Shown here in pieces: positions 32,562 through 41,221 of a stretch of 64,000 nt of DNA. Origin of the DNA: Streptacidiphilus sp. P02-A3a (lineage in GTDB: Bacteria; Actinomycetota; Actinomycetes; Streptomycetales; Streptomycetaceae); assembly GCF_014084105.1 (NCBI RefSeq), contig NZ_CP048289.1, forward strand, positions 5,155,922 through 5,219,921. Direction: 5' to 3'. Within the stretch, counting starts at the first letter, position 1; every line of letters begins with the position of its first letter. Under the pieces are notes generated by a model. That model saw only the letters and a list, made by a program, of their open reading frames with translations, made no database searches and was not told where the DNA came from. Made by a program: the position numbers and the translations under genes.

Positions 32562-33074
32562 ATGACCCCTGTGCTGCGCACCGAGCACCTGGAATTCATC
32601 CCCTACCGGGCCGAGGACGAGGACGTCTTCGTCGCCCTGCTGCGCGACGAGGAGGTGTGCCGCTGGATGGGCCAGGAGCAGGCCCCCGAGGCGGACATCC
32701 GCACGTTGTTCCGGATGATCCTGAGCGATGTGTACCCCAGACGGATGTTCGACGTGTGGGGCCTGTGGCTGGACGGGGCCTACGTCGGCCACGCGGAGCT
32801 GAAGAAGACCGGGAACGTCGACGGCCACGAGCTCATCACCGCGCTGGTCCCCGAGTTCTGGGGTCGGCGGCTGGGCCCGGAGGCCGCCCGCGGCGTGCTC
32901 CGGTACGCCGCCGACGACCTCGGCCTCAAGGAGGTCTACGGCATGGTGGGAGCCGGGAACAGCGCGAGCCTGACCGCCTGTCAGCGGATGGGCTTCCGGC
33001 ATGTCCGCGATGTCGTCGGCGACGACGGAACGGTGACGAAGATGCTGGTGATCTCGACGACGGAGCCGACATGA
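32562..33074 (+). CDS. GNAT-family N-acetyltransferase (RimJ/RimL-like)
   Basis: 170-residue protein resembling the RimJ/RimL branch of GNAT acetyltransferases, which move acetyl from acetyl-CoA to an amine. Visible features: an N-terminal LRTEHLEFIPYRAEDED-like opening, an EFWGRRLGPEAARGVL segment matching the acetyl-CoA pyrophosphate loop (Q/R-x-x-G-x-G/A type), and the late NSASLTACQRMGF motif (N-x-x-S...GF) typical of the fold. GGAGGA at 32551-32556 sets the ATG. Its stop overlaps the MFS start (ATGA), so the two are translationally coupled. Possible roles are acetylating the peptide, for example its basic residues, as tailoring or self-protection; the substrate cannot be told from sequence. 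Confidence 0.85.
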   Translation: MTPVLRTEHLEFIPYRAEDEDVFVALLRDEEVCRWMGQEQAPEADIRTLFRMILSDVYPRRMFDVWGLWLDGAYVGHAELKKTGNVDGHELITALVPEFWGRRLGPEAARGVLRYAADDLGLKEVYGMVGAGNSASLTACQRMGFRHVRDVVGDDGTVTKMLVISTTEPT

Positions 33075-34402
33075 CCCGACCGGCCACGGACGACACCACC
33101 GGTTTAGCGGAGGCCGGTCGCGACCGGTCGCCGAGCCTGTGGCGCAACCGCTCCTTCAACCTCCTCTGGACCGGCGAGTGCCTCTCGGACACCGGCAGCG
33201 CCATGGCGGGACTGGCGCTGCCGCTGCTGGTGCTGCAACTGACCGGCTCACCGACGCAGGCCGGTCTGATCGGCACCGCCGGTCTCGTGGTCACGACCGC
33301 CTGCCGACTGCCGGCCGGTGTCCTGGTCGACCGCTACGACCGCCGCCGGCTGATGATCGGCTGCGACGTCCTGCGGCTGCTGGTGTACGCGGGTCTGGCC
33401 GCCGCGGTGGTGGCCGGCACCGCCGACCTGGCCATGATCCTGGCCGTGGTGGCGGTCAGCTCCGCCGCCACGGCGATCTTCAGCACCGCCGAGTTCGCCG
33501 CGGTCCCCAGCCTGGTGCGACCGGACCAGATCGTCGGCGCGGTGGCCCGCAACGAGGCGCGGAGCTACGGCACCTCCCTGGCCGGGCCGCCGCTGGGCGG
33601 CCTGCTGTTCGGGCTCGGCCGGACGCTGCCGTTCCTCGGCAACGCCCTGTCCTTCCTGCTGTCACTGGTGGCGGTGCTGTTCATCCGCCAACCCATGCAG
33701 CAGCCCCGGCCCGCCGCGGCCGCCGCCGCCGCGGGATCGCCGGGCCGGGCGGGGCTGCGGTTCCTGCTCGGCAATCCGTTCCTGCGGGCCCTGCTGGTCA
33801 TCGCCGCCCCGCTGAACATGGCCTTCACCGGCATGATCTTCGCGATGACCGTCGCCCTGCGCCGCTCCGGCATGTCGCCGGTGCTGGTCGGCGTGGTCAG
33901 CACGATCTTCGCCGTGGGCGGCTTCCTCGGCGCCTTCGCCGCCCCGGCGCTGCAACGTCGGCTGCGGCTGCCGACGCTGGTCAGGACGCTCTGCTGGTCG
34001 ACCGCGGTCCTGATGGCGGTCAGCGTGCTGCCGACCATCGGCATCCTGACCGCGGTGCCCGTGGCCGCCGCGGTGTTCCTCGGCCCGACCGCCAATGCCG
34101 CCCTGTTCGGCTACCAGGCGGCGATCACCCCGGACCACCTCCAGGGCCGGGTGGTCAGCCTGATCCTGGTCGCCGCCACCTCGGCCGCCGCGCTGGCGCC
34201 CGCCCTGGCCGGGCTGCTGCTGGCCCACTTCAGCAGCCGGACCGCGCTGCTGGCCTTCCCGCTGCTGGCCACCGTCGCCGCGCTGGTGGCCACGCTCAGC
34301 AAGGGCATCGGCTCCATGTCCACCCAGCCGACCGCGCCCGCTCAGCCTGAGCCCACTGGACCCGCTGGACCTGCTGGACCCGCTGGACCCGCTCAGCCGT
34401 GA
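33071..34402 (+). CDS. MFS exporter, EntS/MFS_3-like
   Basis: 443-residue integral membrane transporter of the major facilitator superfamily with about 12 hydrophobic segments. The first half carries the loop-2/3 signature (GVLVDRYDRRRLMIG). The overall form resembles the MFS_3 group that includes the enterobactin exporter EntS and macrolide efflux pumps. It likely exports the NRPS product or gives self-resistance. The start overlaps the acetyltransferase stop (ATGA). Codon 12 is TTA, so expression may need bldA. The C-terminus ends in a Gly-Pro-Ala triplet repeat. Its stop overlaps the convergent activator gene by 10 nt. Confidence 0.9.
   Translation: MTRPATDDTTGLAEAGRDRSPSLWRNRSFNLLWTGECLSDTGSAMAGLALPLLVLQLTGSPTQAGLIGTAGLVVTTACRLPAGVLVDRYDRRRLMIGCDVLRLLVYAGLAAAVVAGTADLAMILAVVAVSSAATAIFSTAEFAAVPSLVRPDQIVGAVARNEARSYGTSLAGPPLGGLLFGLGRTLPFLGNALSFLLSLVAVLFIRQPMQQPRPAAAAAAAGSPGRAGLRFLLGNPFLRALLVIAAPLNMAFTGMIFAMTVALRRSGMSPVLVGVVSTIFAVGGFLGAFAAPALQRRLRLPTLVRTLCWSTAVLMAVSVLPTIGILTAVPVAAAVFLGPTANAALFGYQAAITPDHLQGRVVSLILVAATSAAALAPALAGLLLAHFSSRTALLAFPLLATVAALVATLSKGIGSMSTQPTAPAQPEPTGPAGPAGPAGPAQP
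33104..33106 (+). promoter_or_regulatory. TTA codon at position 12 of the MFS exporter
   Basis: The codons ACC-GGT-TTA-GCG follow in frame from the ATG at 33071. An early TTA is the placement most often linked to bldA-dependent translation in Streptomyces. Together with the TTA in NRPS2 it would tie synthesis and export to the same developmental signal (inference). Confidence 0.7.
34358..34393 (+). repeat. Four tandem Gly-Pro-Ala codon triplets at exporter C-terminus
   Basis: Nine-nucleotide unit GGACCCGCT (one copy with CCT) in four tandem copies encodes [12 protein letters not shown] just before the stop. It is a flexible cytosolic tail with no known transport role and probably arose by slippage. 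Confidence 0.8.
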
Positions 34403-37400
34403 GGCTGCCCGGTGCGGTCCTCGGCCTCCAGCGCGGCCAGGAACGCGCTCGCCCGATCGGCCTCCGCGGCCCCGATCCGCCGGTACATCCCGACCGCCTG
34501 CCTCAGTTCGAGCAGGGCGGCGGCGCGGTCACCGGCGCGGGCCGCGCAGCGGGCGCCGCCCTCCAGCGCCATCGCCTCCTCGATCACGCTGCCGATCTCG
34601 CGGGCGAGGTCCACGGCCCGCCGGTAGACGGCCCTGGCCTCGGCCGGTCCGGTGGTCTCGGCCACCAGCGCGCCGGTGCTGACCAGGACCTCGACCACGC
34701 CCTGCGGCTCGCCGAGGTCCTGGAACAGGCTCAGGGCGCGTTCCAGCAGCTCGGCCGCCGCCGTCAGGTCCCCGGTCGCCTGCCGGACCCGGCCCAGCTC
34801 GCGCCGGGCGTTGGCCTCGCCCTGGCGGCTGCCGATGTCCTGGAAGATCGTCAGGGCGCGCTCGAACTGCTCAGCCGCGGCCGGGACGTCGCCCGCCGCG
34901 AACCGCACCCGGCCCAGGTCGCACCGGGCGAACGCCTCGTTCGGGCGGTGGCCGATGTCCTGGAAGATGGCCAGCGCCTGCTCCTGGAGCGCGGTCGCCA
35001 CCGGGAAGTCCCCGGCCGCCTGCCGCACCCGGCCCAGGTCCCCCAGCGCGTTGGCCTCGCCCTGGCGGCTGCCGATGTCCTGGTAGATCGTCAGCGAGCG
35101 CTGGAACAGCGCCGTCGCCTCCGGCAGGTCGCCCGCCGCGAACCGCATCCGCCCCAGGTCCCAGTGGGCGTTCGCCTCGCCGAGGCCGTCGCCGAACTCC
35201 TGGAAGATGGCCAGCGCGCGTTGGAACAGCTCCACCGCCGCCGGCAGGTCCATCTCCGCGTACCGCACCCGCCCCAGGTCCTGCAGCGCGTCGGCCTCCT
35301 CGCTGAGGCGCCGGGGGAGGCTCCGGTAGGCAGCGATGGAGCGCTCCTGGAGTTCGGCCGACCCCGGGAAGTCCCCGGTCGCCAGCCGCAGTCGGCCCAG
35401 CTGGTACAGGCCCCTGGCCTCGCCGTGGACGCTGCCGAGGTCCTGGTAGATGGCCAGGGCCTGCTCCTGCGCGCCGGTGGCGGCGGCGAGGTCCCCCAGC
35501 TGGTAGTGGATGCGCCCCAGGTCCCACAGCGCGTTCGCCTCGCCGAGGCGGTCGTCGGACTCCCGGGCGGCGGTCGCCGCGGCCCGGTGCAGCGCCACGG
35601 CCTGCGGCCAGGGGCCGTCCTGCTGGAGGTAGGAGGTCAGCGCGCCGGTCAGGGCGATCAGGCGGCGCGGCTGGTCGGCGACGCGGCCGACACCGGCGAG
35701 CAGGTTGTCGTGCTCGGCCCGCATCCAGGCCAGCGCGGTCGCCCGGTCGGTGATCCCGGGCGCCACCGCGCGCGCGGCGGCGGCCCGGGGCGGCCCGGGC
35801 CGGGTGTAGCGGGCGAGGTGGCCGTCCGCGAGGTCGGCGGTCTGCTGGTAGTAGTCCAGCAGCTCGCGCAGCGCGGTGTCCCGCTCCCCGGCCGCGCCCG
35901 GGTCCTGGCCGCCCAGTGTGCGGGCGTAGAGCCGGAGCAGGTCGTGGAACTGGTAGCGGCCCGGGGTGTGCTGGGTCAGCAGGTTGTGGTCGAGCAGGGA
36001 CTCCAGCAGCCGCTCGGCGGCGCGCTCGTCCACCCCGGCCAGGTTCGCGGCGGCGTACACGTCGAAGTCGGCCCCGGGGACCACCGCGAGCAGCCGGAAC
36101 AGCCGCTGCTCGGCGCCGGTCAGCGCGGTGTAGGAGGACTCGAAGACCGCCGCGAGGTCGCGGTCCGCGTCCTGGAGGTAGTCCAGTCGGCGGTGCTCGT
36201 CGTGGAGTTGCTCCACGACGTCCTCGATCCGCAGGGCGCGGCGGTGCCGCAGCCGGGCGGCGGTGATCCGGATGGCCAGCGGCATCCGACCGCACAGGGC
36301 GGCCAACTCCGCTACCGCGGGGTGGTCCTGCGGGATCCGGCCGGGACCGGCGACGGTGTGCAGCAGGGCGACCGCGTCGGCCTCGGGCAGTACGTCGAGG
36401 GCGAGCGACTGCGCGTCTTCGAGACCGGTCAGCCGTCTGCGGCTGGTGACCATCACCAGGCACCCGGGGGTGGCCGGGAGCAGCGGCCGGACCTGCGCGG
36501 CACCGGCCGCGTTGTCCAGGAAGATCAGCGTCCGGGTGCCCGCGAGCCGGTCCCGGTAGAACGCGGCGCGCTCCCCCAGGCCCACCGGGATCAGCTGCGG
36601 CGGCACGCCGAGCGAGCGCAGGAACCAGTCCAGCGCGGTACCGGCGTCGAGCGGTGCCATGCCGGGGGTGTGCCCGTGCAGGTCGATGAACAGCTGCCCG
36701 TCCGGGAACTGCTCACGCACCCGGTGGGCGGCCCGGATCGCCAGCGCCGTCTTGCCGATACCGGCCATGCCGTCGATCGCGGAGACCACCACCATGCCCG
36801 CGGCGGAACCGGTCGGGGCTTCCCGGGCGAGGGCCAGCAGCCGGTCGAGCTCCCGCGTGCGGCCGGTGAACGTGCGCGGTTCGACCGGCAGTTGGAAGCG
36901 CGGGCCGCGGACCGCCGCCGGGGCGGCCGCAGCGGCGGCGCCGGGGCCGGGGGTGGCCGCGCCGCCCGTGCCGGGTGTCGGCGCGGGGGCGGCGAGGTCG
37001 GGGTCGGCCCGCAGGATCCGGCCGTGCAGCTCCCGCAGCGGCGCCGAGGGCTCCACCCCGAGCTGCTCGACCAGGGTGCGGCGCAGCCCTTGGAACGCCT
37101 CCAGCGACTCGGCCTGCCGTCCGGCGCGGTACAGGGCGAGCATCAACTGCCGGTGCAGTTCCTCCCGCAGGGGGTGCGCCCGGACCAGGGACTGGGTCTC
37201 GGCGACCAGTTCGCTGTGCCGTCCCAGCCGCAGATCCGCCTCGATCCGCCCCTCCAGGGCCAGCAGCCGGGTCTCCTCCAGTCGTTGGATCTCGGCGGCG
37301 GCGTCCGCGGAGGTCGGCAGGTCGGACAGCGGCTCCCCCCGCCACAGGGCCAGCGCCGTGGCCAGGGTGTCCCGGGCGGCGGCGTTGTCGCCCGCGTGCA

Positions 37401-37740
37401 GGGCGCGGCGCCCCTCGGCGCAGGTGTCGGTGAACACCCGGGTGTCGAGCTCGCCGTCCCCGACCTGGGCCAGGTAGCCCAGGTCCGGGACGGTGAGCAC
37501 CCGCCCGGCCGCCGGGCCGAGCTGACGGCGCAGCCGCGACACGTGGTTGCGCAGCCCGGCGGTGGTCGCGGCGGGCCGCTCCTCGCCCCAGACCGCCTGC
37601 GCCAGCTTCTCCCCCGACACCGCCTGGTTGGCGTTCAGCAGCAGCACCGCGAGCACGGTGCGCGGGATCCCCGCGGGCAGCGCCACCGGCTCCCCACGAC
37701 CGTCGTCGACGCTCAATGGTCCGAGCAGGTTGAACCGCAC
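34393..37740 (-). CDS. Large SARP-family activator with NB-ARC and TPR regions (AfsR-like)
   Basis: 1115-residue regulator. Residues 1-95 form an OmpR-type winged helix (LLGPLSV...LRNHVSRLRRQLG) and residues ~97-245 the bacterial transcriptional activation domain, together the SARP core. A Pro/Ala/Gly-rich linker (~250-280) leads to an NB-ARC ATPase with Walker A GMAGIGKT at 324-331, a Walker B-like LIFLDNA and a GLPL-like CGRMPLAI. From ~700 to 1080 there are regular ~40-residue TPR repeats with recurring LGEANAxxDLGRVR and ALxIFQDIG. The start is the GTG at 37740, with GGAGG 6 nt upstream; a GTG one codon earlier is too close to that site. SARPs bind heptameric direct repeats and switch on antibiotic clusters, so this is the likely pathway activator. 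It is convergent with, and overlaps by 10 nt, the MFS gene. Confidence 0.93.
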   Translation of the reverse strand: MRFNLLGPLSVDDGRGEPVALPAGIPRTVLAVLLLNANQAVSGEKLAQAVWGEERPAATTAGLRNHVSRLRRQLGPAAGRVLTVPDLGYLAQVGDGELDTRVFTDTCAEGRRALHAGDNAAARDTLATALALWRGEPLSDLPTSADAAAEIQRLEETRLLALEGRIEADLRLGRHSELVAETQSLVRAHPLREELHRQLMLALYRAGRQAESLEAFQGLRRTLVEQLGVEPSAPLRELHGRILRADPDLAAPAPTPGTGGAATPGPGAAAAAAPAAVRGPRFQLPVEPRTFTGRTRELDRLLALAREAPTGSAAGMVVVSAIDGMAGIGKTALAIRAAHRVREQFPDGQLFIDLHGHTPGMAPLDAGTALDWFLRSLGVPPQLIPVGLGERAAFYRDRLAGTRTLIFLDNAAGAAQVRPLLPATPGCLVMVTSRRRLTGLEDAQSLALDVLPEADAVALLHTVAGPGRIPQDHPAVAELAALCGRMPLAIRITAARLRHRRALRIEDVVEQLHDEHRRLDYLQDADRDLAAVFESSYTALTGAEQRLFRLLAVVPGADFDVYAAANLAGVDERAAERLLESLLDHNLLTQHTPGRYQFHDLLRLYARTLGGQDPGAAGERDTALRELLDYYQQTADLADGHLARYTRPGPPRAAAARAVAPGITDRATALAWMRAEHDNLLAGVGRVADQPRRLIALTGALTSYLQQDGPWPQAVALHRAAATAARESDDRLGEANALWDLGRIHYQLGDLAAATGAQEQALAIYQDLGSVHGEARGLYQLGRLRLATGDFPGSAELQERSIAAYRSLPRRLSEEADALQDLGRVRYAEMDLPAAVELFQRALAIFQEFGDGLGEANAHWDLGRMRFAAGDLPEATALFQRSLTIYQDIGSRQGEANALGDLGRVRQAAGDFPVATALQEQALAIFQDIGHRPNEAFARCDLGRVRFAAGDVPAAAEQFERALTIFQDIGSRQGEANARRELGRVRQATGDLTAAAELLERALSLFQDLGEPQGVVEVLVSTGALVAETTGPAEARAVYRRAVDLAREIGSVIEEAMALEGGARCAARAGDRAAALLELRQAVGMYRRIGAAEADRASAFLAALEAEDRTGQPHG

Positions 37741-37810
37741 CACACGCCTCCGCTGTCGAAATCCGCTGCCGGAACAGCCCGCGCTCCCGCCCCGGGAGCC
37801 GTCGCCGATG

Positions 37811-37839
37811 ATCTTATGTGTTGATGACCGGATATGTAT
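37811..37839 (-). promoter_or_regulatory. Candidate promoter of the SARP gene
   Basis: In the 210-nt divergent gap, an AT-rich pocket read on the minus strand offers TAAGAT (37816-37811) as a -10 box, with ATACAT (37839-37834) 17 nt upstream as a weak -35. It would put the transcript start about 60 nt before the GTG. Predicted by eye only. Confidence 0.3.
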
Positions 37840-37900
37840 GGACCGAGGTTCAGCGGGCTGCTCGACCGGCCGACCGGATGCTGGCTGTAACCTGCTCGCA

Positions 37901-37932
37901 CGAACCTGCCCGCCCGAACCTGCCCGCCCGAA
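37901..37932 (+). repeat. Tandem 14-bp direct repeat in the aldo/keto reductase leader
   Basis: CGAACCTGCCCGCC occurs twice in perfect tandem (37901-37914 and 37915-37928), and a third copy begins at 37929. It lies between a TAACCT -10-like box (37888-37893) and the ribosome site of the reductase, in the region shared with the divergent SARP gene. It could be a protein-binding repeat or slippage. Confidence 0.6.
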
Positions 37933-37950
37933 TCGCGAAGGATGTCGCAC

Positions 37951-38934
37951 GTGTCGCTGGAACGCCTGCGGACCGGTGCTCCCCAGACCGCCGGGTTCGG
38001 GCTGGGGCTGGCCGCGGTCGCCCGTCCCGGGTACATCACGCTGGGCCGGAGCGAGGACCTGCCCGCCGACCGCTCGGTCGAGGCGCTGCGGCAGCGCGCG
38101 CACCAACTGCTGGACGCCGCCTACGCCCAGGGCGTCCGGTACTTCGACGTGGCCCGCTCCTACGGTCGCGCCGAGGAGTTCCTGGCCTCCTGGCTCGGTG
38201 GGCACCCGGAGGCCGCGGACGCGGTGGTCGGCAGCAAGTGGGGCTACACGTACACCGCCGGGTGGCGCACCGACGCCGAGGTGCACGAGGTCAAGGACCA
38301 CGGCGCGGCCGCCTTCGAGCGGCAGTCGGCCGAGACCCGCGCGCTGCTCGGCCCACGGCTCGACCTCTACCAGATCCACTCGCTCACCCCGGACAGTCCG
38401 GCACTGACCGATACCGCGCTGCACCGGCGGCTGGCCCGGCTCGCGGACGAGGGGGTCACCATCGGCTTCTCGTCCAGCGGCCCGGCCCAGGCGGACGCGA
38501 TCCGGGCCGCGTTGGCGGTCGCGGTGGACGGGGCGCCGCTCTTCCGCAGCGTCCAGGCCACCTACAACCTGCTGGAGCCCTCGGCCGGTCCGGCGCTCGC
38601 CGAGGCCCACGCGAGCGGGCTCACGGTGATCGTCAAGGAGGGCATGGCCAACGGCCGCCTGGCCGACCGGAACGCGACCGGCCCGGACACCGCCGCCCTG
38701 CGCGGGACCGCGGCGGCGATCGGAGCCACCCCCGACGCCGTGGCGCTGGCCGCGGTGGCGGCCCAGCCGTGGGTGGACGTGGTGCTCTCGGGAGCCGCCG
38801 ACGTCCAGCAGCTCGGCAGCAACCTCGCCGCGGCGCGGGCCCGGCTCGGCCCCGAGGACCTGGACCGGCTGGCCGTGCTGGCGCAACCTGCCGCGGACTA
38901 CTGGGCGTACCGGGCGCGCCTCCCGTGGACGTGA
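37951..38934 (+). CDS. Aldo/keto reductase family oxidoreductase
   Basis: 327-residue NADPH-dependent oxidoreductase of the aldo/keto reductase superfamily (TIM barrel). The catalytic tetrad is visible as Asp66 and Tyr71 (YFDVARSYG), Lys96 (GSKWGY) and His143 (YQIHSL). The C-terminal LSGAADVQQLGSNLAA matches the cofactor-binding end of the barrel. The GTG at 37951 is preferred over the ATG at 37942 because GAAGGA (37937-37942) is 8 nt upstream of the GTG and would overlap the ATG. It is divergent from the SARP gene and ends 11 nt before the convergent MFS gene. The substrate is unknown; it may act on a keto or aldehyde intermediate or simply flank the cluster. Confidence 0.88.
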   Translation: MSLERLRTGAPQTAGFGLGLAAVARPGYITLGRSEDLPADRSVEALRQRAHQLLDAAYAQGVRYFDVARSYGRAEEFLASWLGGHPEAADAVVGSKWGYTYTAGWRTDAEVHEVKDHGAAAFERQSAETRALLGPRLDLYQIHSLTPDSPALTDTALHRRLARLADEGVTIGFSSSGPAQADAIRAALAVAVDGAPLFRSVQATYNLLEPSAGPALAEAHASGLTVIVKEGMANGRLADRNATGPDTAALRGTAAAIGATPDAVALAAVAAQPWVDVVLSGAADVQQLGSNLAAARARLGPEDLDRLAVLAQPAADYWAYRARLPWT

Positions 38935-38945
38935 CACCCCGCCCG

Positions 38946-40439
38946 TCAGCTCCCTGACCACCGACCCGGTCGCCGGGCGGGTCGGCCGCCGACTACCGCG
39001 AGCGGTGATCCGGCCGGGGGTCCGGGCAGCAGGCGGGCCGGGACCAGGGCGAGGGCGGTGACGGCGGCCAGGGCCAGGGCGGTGGGGGTCGTGGCCGGGC
39101 CGGACGAGCCGGCGGCTCCGGCGGCGACGGCGATGCCGAGGGTCGGGCCGAGGTTCATGGCGGTCTGCTTGAGCCCGCTGACGACCCCGGCGTAGCCGGG
39201 AGGCGTCTCACCGGCGACCGAGCCGGTGGCGGTGACCATCACTGTGGCGAAGCCCGCGCCCAGCAGCACGGCGGTGGCCGCGATGAACGGCAGGCCGGTG
39301 CCGGGGTCGAACCGGGCCAGGCCGCCGATACCGAGCACGACCAGCAGCGTTCCCGCGGTCGCGCAGCGGCGCGGGCCGTACCGACGCAGCGCCAGGGCCG
39401 CCACCGGTGCGCCGAGGATCATCGCCCCGGTCAGCGGCAGCATCCGCAGGCCGCAGGCGAGCGGCCCGAGCCGGAGCGTGTCCTGGAGGTAGAAGGTGGC
39501 GGTGAACAGCGCGCCGTTCAGGCCCGCGCCGGTGACCAGCAGGATGGCCATCGACGCGACCACCGGTGCCGACCCGGCCACCGCGCGCGGCACGATCGGC
39601 TGCGCGGTGCGGCGTTCGTGCCGTGCGAACAGCGCGGTCAGGGCTGCGGCGAGGGCGAGTTCGAGCAGCGTGCGCGGCGCCGTCCAGCCGCGGGCGGGCA
39701 CCTCGGCCAGGGCGTGCACCAGGACCGCCGGGGCCGCCGCGAGCAGTACCGCTCCGGGCAGGTCGAGCCGCCCCGGCGCGGCAGCCGGGCCCGGACCGGC
39801 GGCGGGCGTCGGCGGCCGGGCGACCAGCGCGAGCGCGGCGATCAGCAGCGCGATCGGGGCGTTGATCCAGAAGACGGACCGCCAGCCCAGGTGTTCCAGC
39901 AGCAGGCCGCCGAGTACCGGACCGGTCCCGGCGGCCACGGCGATGGCGCTGGTACGCACCGCGATCGGGGTGCCGAGCCGGTCCGCCGGGTAGGCCAGCC
40001 GCAGCAGCGCCAGGGTGGCGGGCTGTAGCAGTGCGCCGAAGCCGCCCTGCACCACCCGCATTCCGACCACCCAGCCGACCGTGGGCGCGAGCGCGATCCC
40101 GGCCGACGCCGCCCCGAACCCGAGCACGCCGACGACCAGCAGCCGCAGGTGTCCGCACCGGTCGCCGAGCCGCCCGGCGACCACCAGCAGCGAGGCCACC
40201 GCGACCAGGTAGCCGGTGCTCGTCCACTGCACCTGGGCCACGTCGGCGCCGAGGCTCCGGCCCAGGCTGGGCTGCGCCACCAGCAGCACCGTGCCGTCCA
40301 TCGCCACCAGCATCGACCCGGCCACGCTGACCAGCAGTGCCAACCGGCGCCGGACCGATCCGCCGTCGCCGGGCCCGGTGGTGTCGCCGGGTCCGGTGGT
40401 GTCGCGGGCTTCGGCGGCGGTGCGCGGTGCGGCGGTCAC
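38946..40439 (-). CDS. MFS drug exporter, DHA2 (EmrB/QacA, 14-TM) type
   Basis: 497-residue membrane exporter. The first helix carries the family signature around MDGTVLLVAQPSLGRSLGAD, followed by the WTSTGYLVAVASLLVVAGRLGDRCG motif A region and a GxxxGPxLGG motif C (GTGPVLGGLLLEHLGWRSVFWINAP). About 14 hydrophobic segments are present. The GTG start overlaps the TetR stop (GTGA), so the pair is translationally coupled and shares the repressor-controlled promoter. The N-terminus has a duplicated DTTGPG. A classic repressor/pump resistance pair, possibly for the cluster product. Confidence 0.92.
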   Translation of the reverse strand: MTAAPRTAAEARDTTGPGDTTGPGDGGSVRRRLALLVSVAGSMLVAMDGTVLLVAQPSLGRSLGADVAQVQWTSTGYLVAVASLLVVAGRLGDRCGHLRLLVVGVLGFGAASAGIALAPTVGWVVGMRVVQGGFGALLQPATLALLRLAYPADRLGTPIAVRTSAIAVAAGTGPVLGGLLLEHLGWRSVFWINAPIALLIAALALVARPPTPAAGPGPAAAPGRLDLPGAVLLAAAPAVLVHALAEVPARGWTAPRTLLELALAAALTALFARHERRTAQPIVPRAVAGSAPVVASMAILLVTGAGLNGALFTATFYLQDTLRLGPLACGLRMLPLTGAMILGAPVAALALRRYGPRRCATAGTLLVVLGIGGLARFDPGTGLPFIAATAVLLGAGFATVMVTATGSVAGETPPGYAGVVSGLKQTAMNLGPTLGIAVAAGAAGSSGPATTPTALALAAVTALALVPARLLPGPPAGSPLAVVGGRPARRPGRWSGS

Positions 40440-41083
40440 TGCGGCTCCGGGCCGAGGTGGGCGTCCAGCACCGCCGCCAGCAGGCGTTCGAGGCGCTCGG
40501 CGGGGTCGTCCGCCGGAGCACCCGCCACCGGCGGCCGGGCGGCGGACAGGACCAGCGGGAGGCTCCCCCACGCCCACAGCTGGGCGACTCCGTGCAGGTT
40601 CGACCAGAGCGCGGCGGCGGCCACGGCCGCTCCGCCGTCGTCGTCCGGCTCCGGGCGGCACTGGGCGACCAGGTCGGTCATCCGCGCGAACAGCGGCAGC
40701 GAGGACTCGCGCAGCCTGGGCTGGTCCGGTGGCGGCGGCGCTCCCTCCAGCAGGTCGTGGCGGAACATCAGCTCGAACATGCCCCGGCGCTCCAGCGCGT
40801 ACTCGACGTACACCCGGGCGACGGCGCGCAGTCGCGTCCGGGCCGACCCGGGCGCGGCCAGCGCGGCCGCGAACCGGGTGCCGAGCTCCTGGAAGCCGCG
40901 CCGGGCGATCGCCGAGAGCAGCGCGTGGTGGGTGGGGAAGTACCGGCGCGGCGCCCCGTGCGAGACCCCCGCCCGGCGGGCGATCTCCCGCAGCCCGAGC
41001 GAGGTCGATCCCTCGGCGAGTACCAGCTCCACCCCGGCGTCGACCAGCCGCTCCCGCAGTGAACCCTGTTGTCCCTGTTCCAT
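40436..41083 (-). CDS. TetR-family repressor of the adjacent MFS gene
   Basis: 215-residue regulator with an N-terminal TetR helix-turn-helix (about residues 29-52: SLGLREIARRAGVSHGAPRRYF) and a helical C-terminal ligand domain ending with a WSNLHGVAQLWAWG-type segment. The ATG at 41083 is chosen; a GTG two codons upstream is possible. No Shine-Dalgarno sequence precedes either, which suggests a leaderless transcript. Two palindromic operator copies immediately upstream, one touching the start codon, indicate autoregulation and control of the co-transcribed exporter. The ligand may be the cluster peptide. Confidence 0.92.
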   Translation of the reverse strand: MEQGQQGSLRERLVDAGVELVLAEGSTSLGLREIARRAGVSHGAPRRYFPTHHALLSAIARRGFQELGTRFAAALAAPGSARTRLRAVARVYVEYALERRGMFELMFRHDLLEGAPPPPDQPRLRESSLPLFARMTDLVAQCRPEPDDDGGAAVAAAALWSNLHGVAQLWAWGSLPLVLSAARPPVAGAPADDPAERLERLLAAVLDAHLGPEPQ

Positions 41084-41120
41084 GGACACTGTCTACCAGC
41101 TGGCCGTAGACACTGTCTAC
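41082..41120 (-). promoter_or_regulatory. Two TetR operator copies overlapping the tetR-MFS promoter
   Basis: GTAGACACTGTCTAC (41106-41120) is a perfect 15-bp palindrome. ATGGACACTGTCTAC (41082-41096) matches it at 13 of 15 bases, with centres 24 bp apart. On the minus strand each copy supplies a TAGACA hexamer (41119-41114 and 41095-41090) separated by 18 bp. These could serve as the -35 (one change from TTGACA) and -10 of a leaderless promoter. Bound repressor would cover both boxes. Confidence 0.75.
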
Positions 41121-41152
41121 AGCCAGTCGGCCGGGGGCGGGCGGCCGGACGC

Positions 41153-41193
41153 ACGAGATCCCGCCCGATCGGGGTGACCGGGCGGGATCTCGT
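41153..41193 (-). terminator. 15-bp hairpin downstream of the serine hydrolase
   Basis: Perfect inverted repeat of 15 bp (41153-41167 with 41179-41193) with an 11-nt loop, lying 28 nt beyond the stop of the minus-strand hydrolase gene and before the tetR operators. It should terminate the hydrolase transcript and insulate the tetR promoter. Confidence 0.75.
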
Positions 41194-41221
41194 CAGGCAG
41201 GACCGAGGTGACGGGCCGTGC

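Noticed and set aside
34399-37824. Plus-strand open frame of over 1100 codons opposite the SARP gene
   Set aside because: The SARP protein on the other strand has intact winged-helix, Walker A and TPR motifs; the antisense reading has none.
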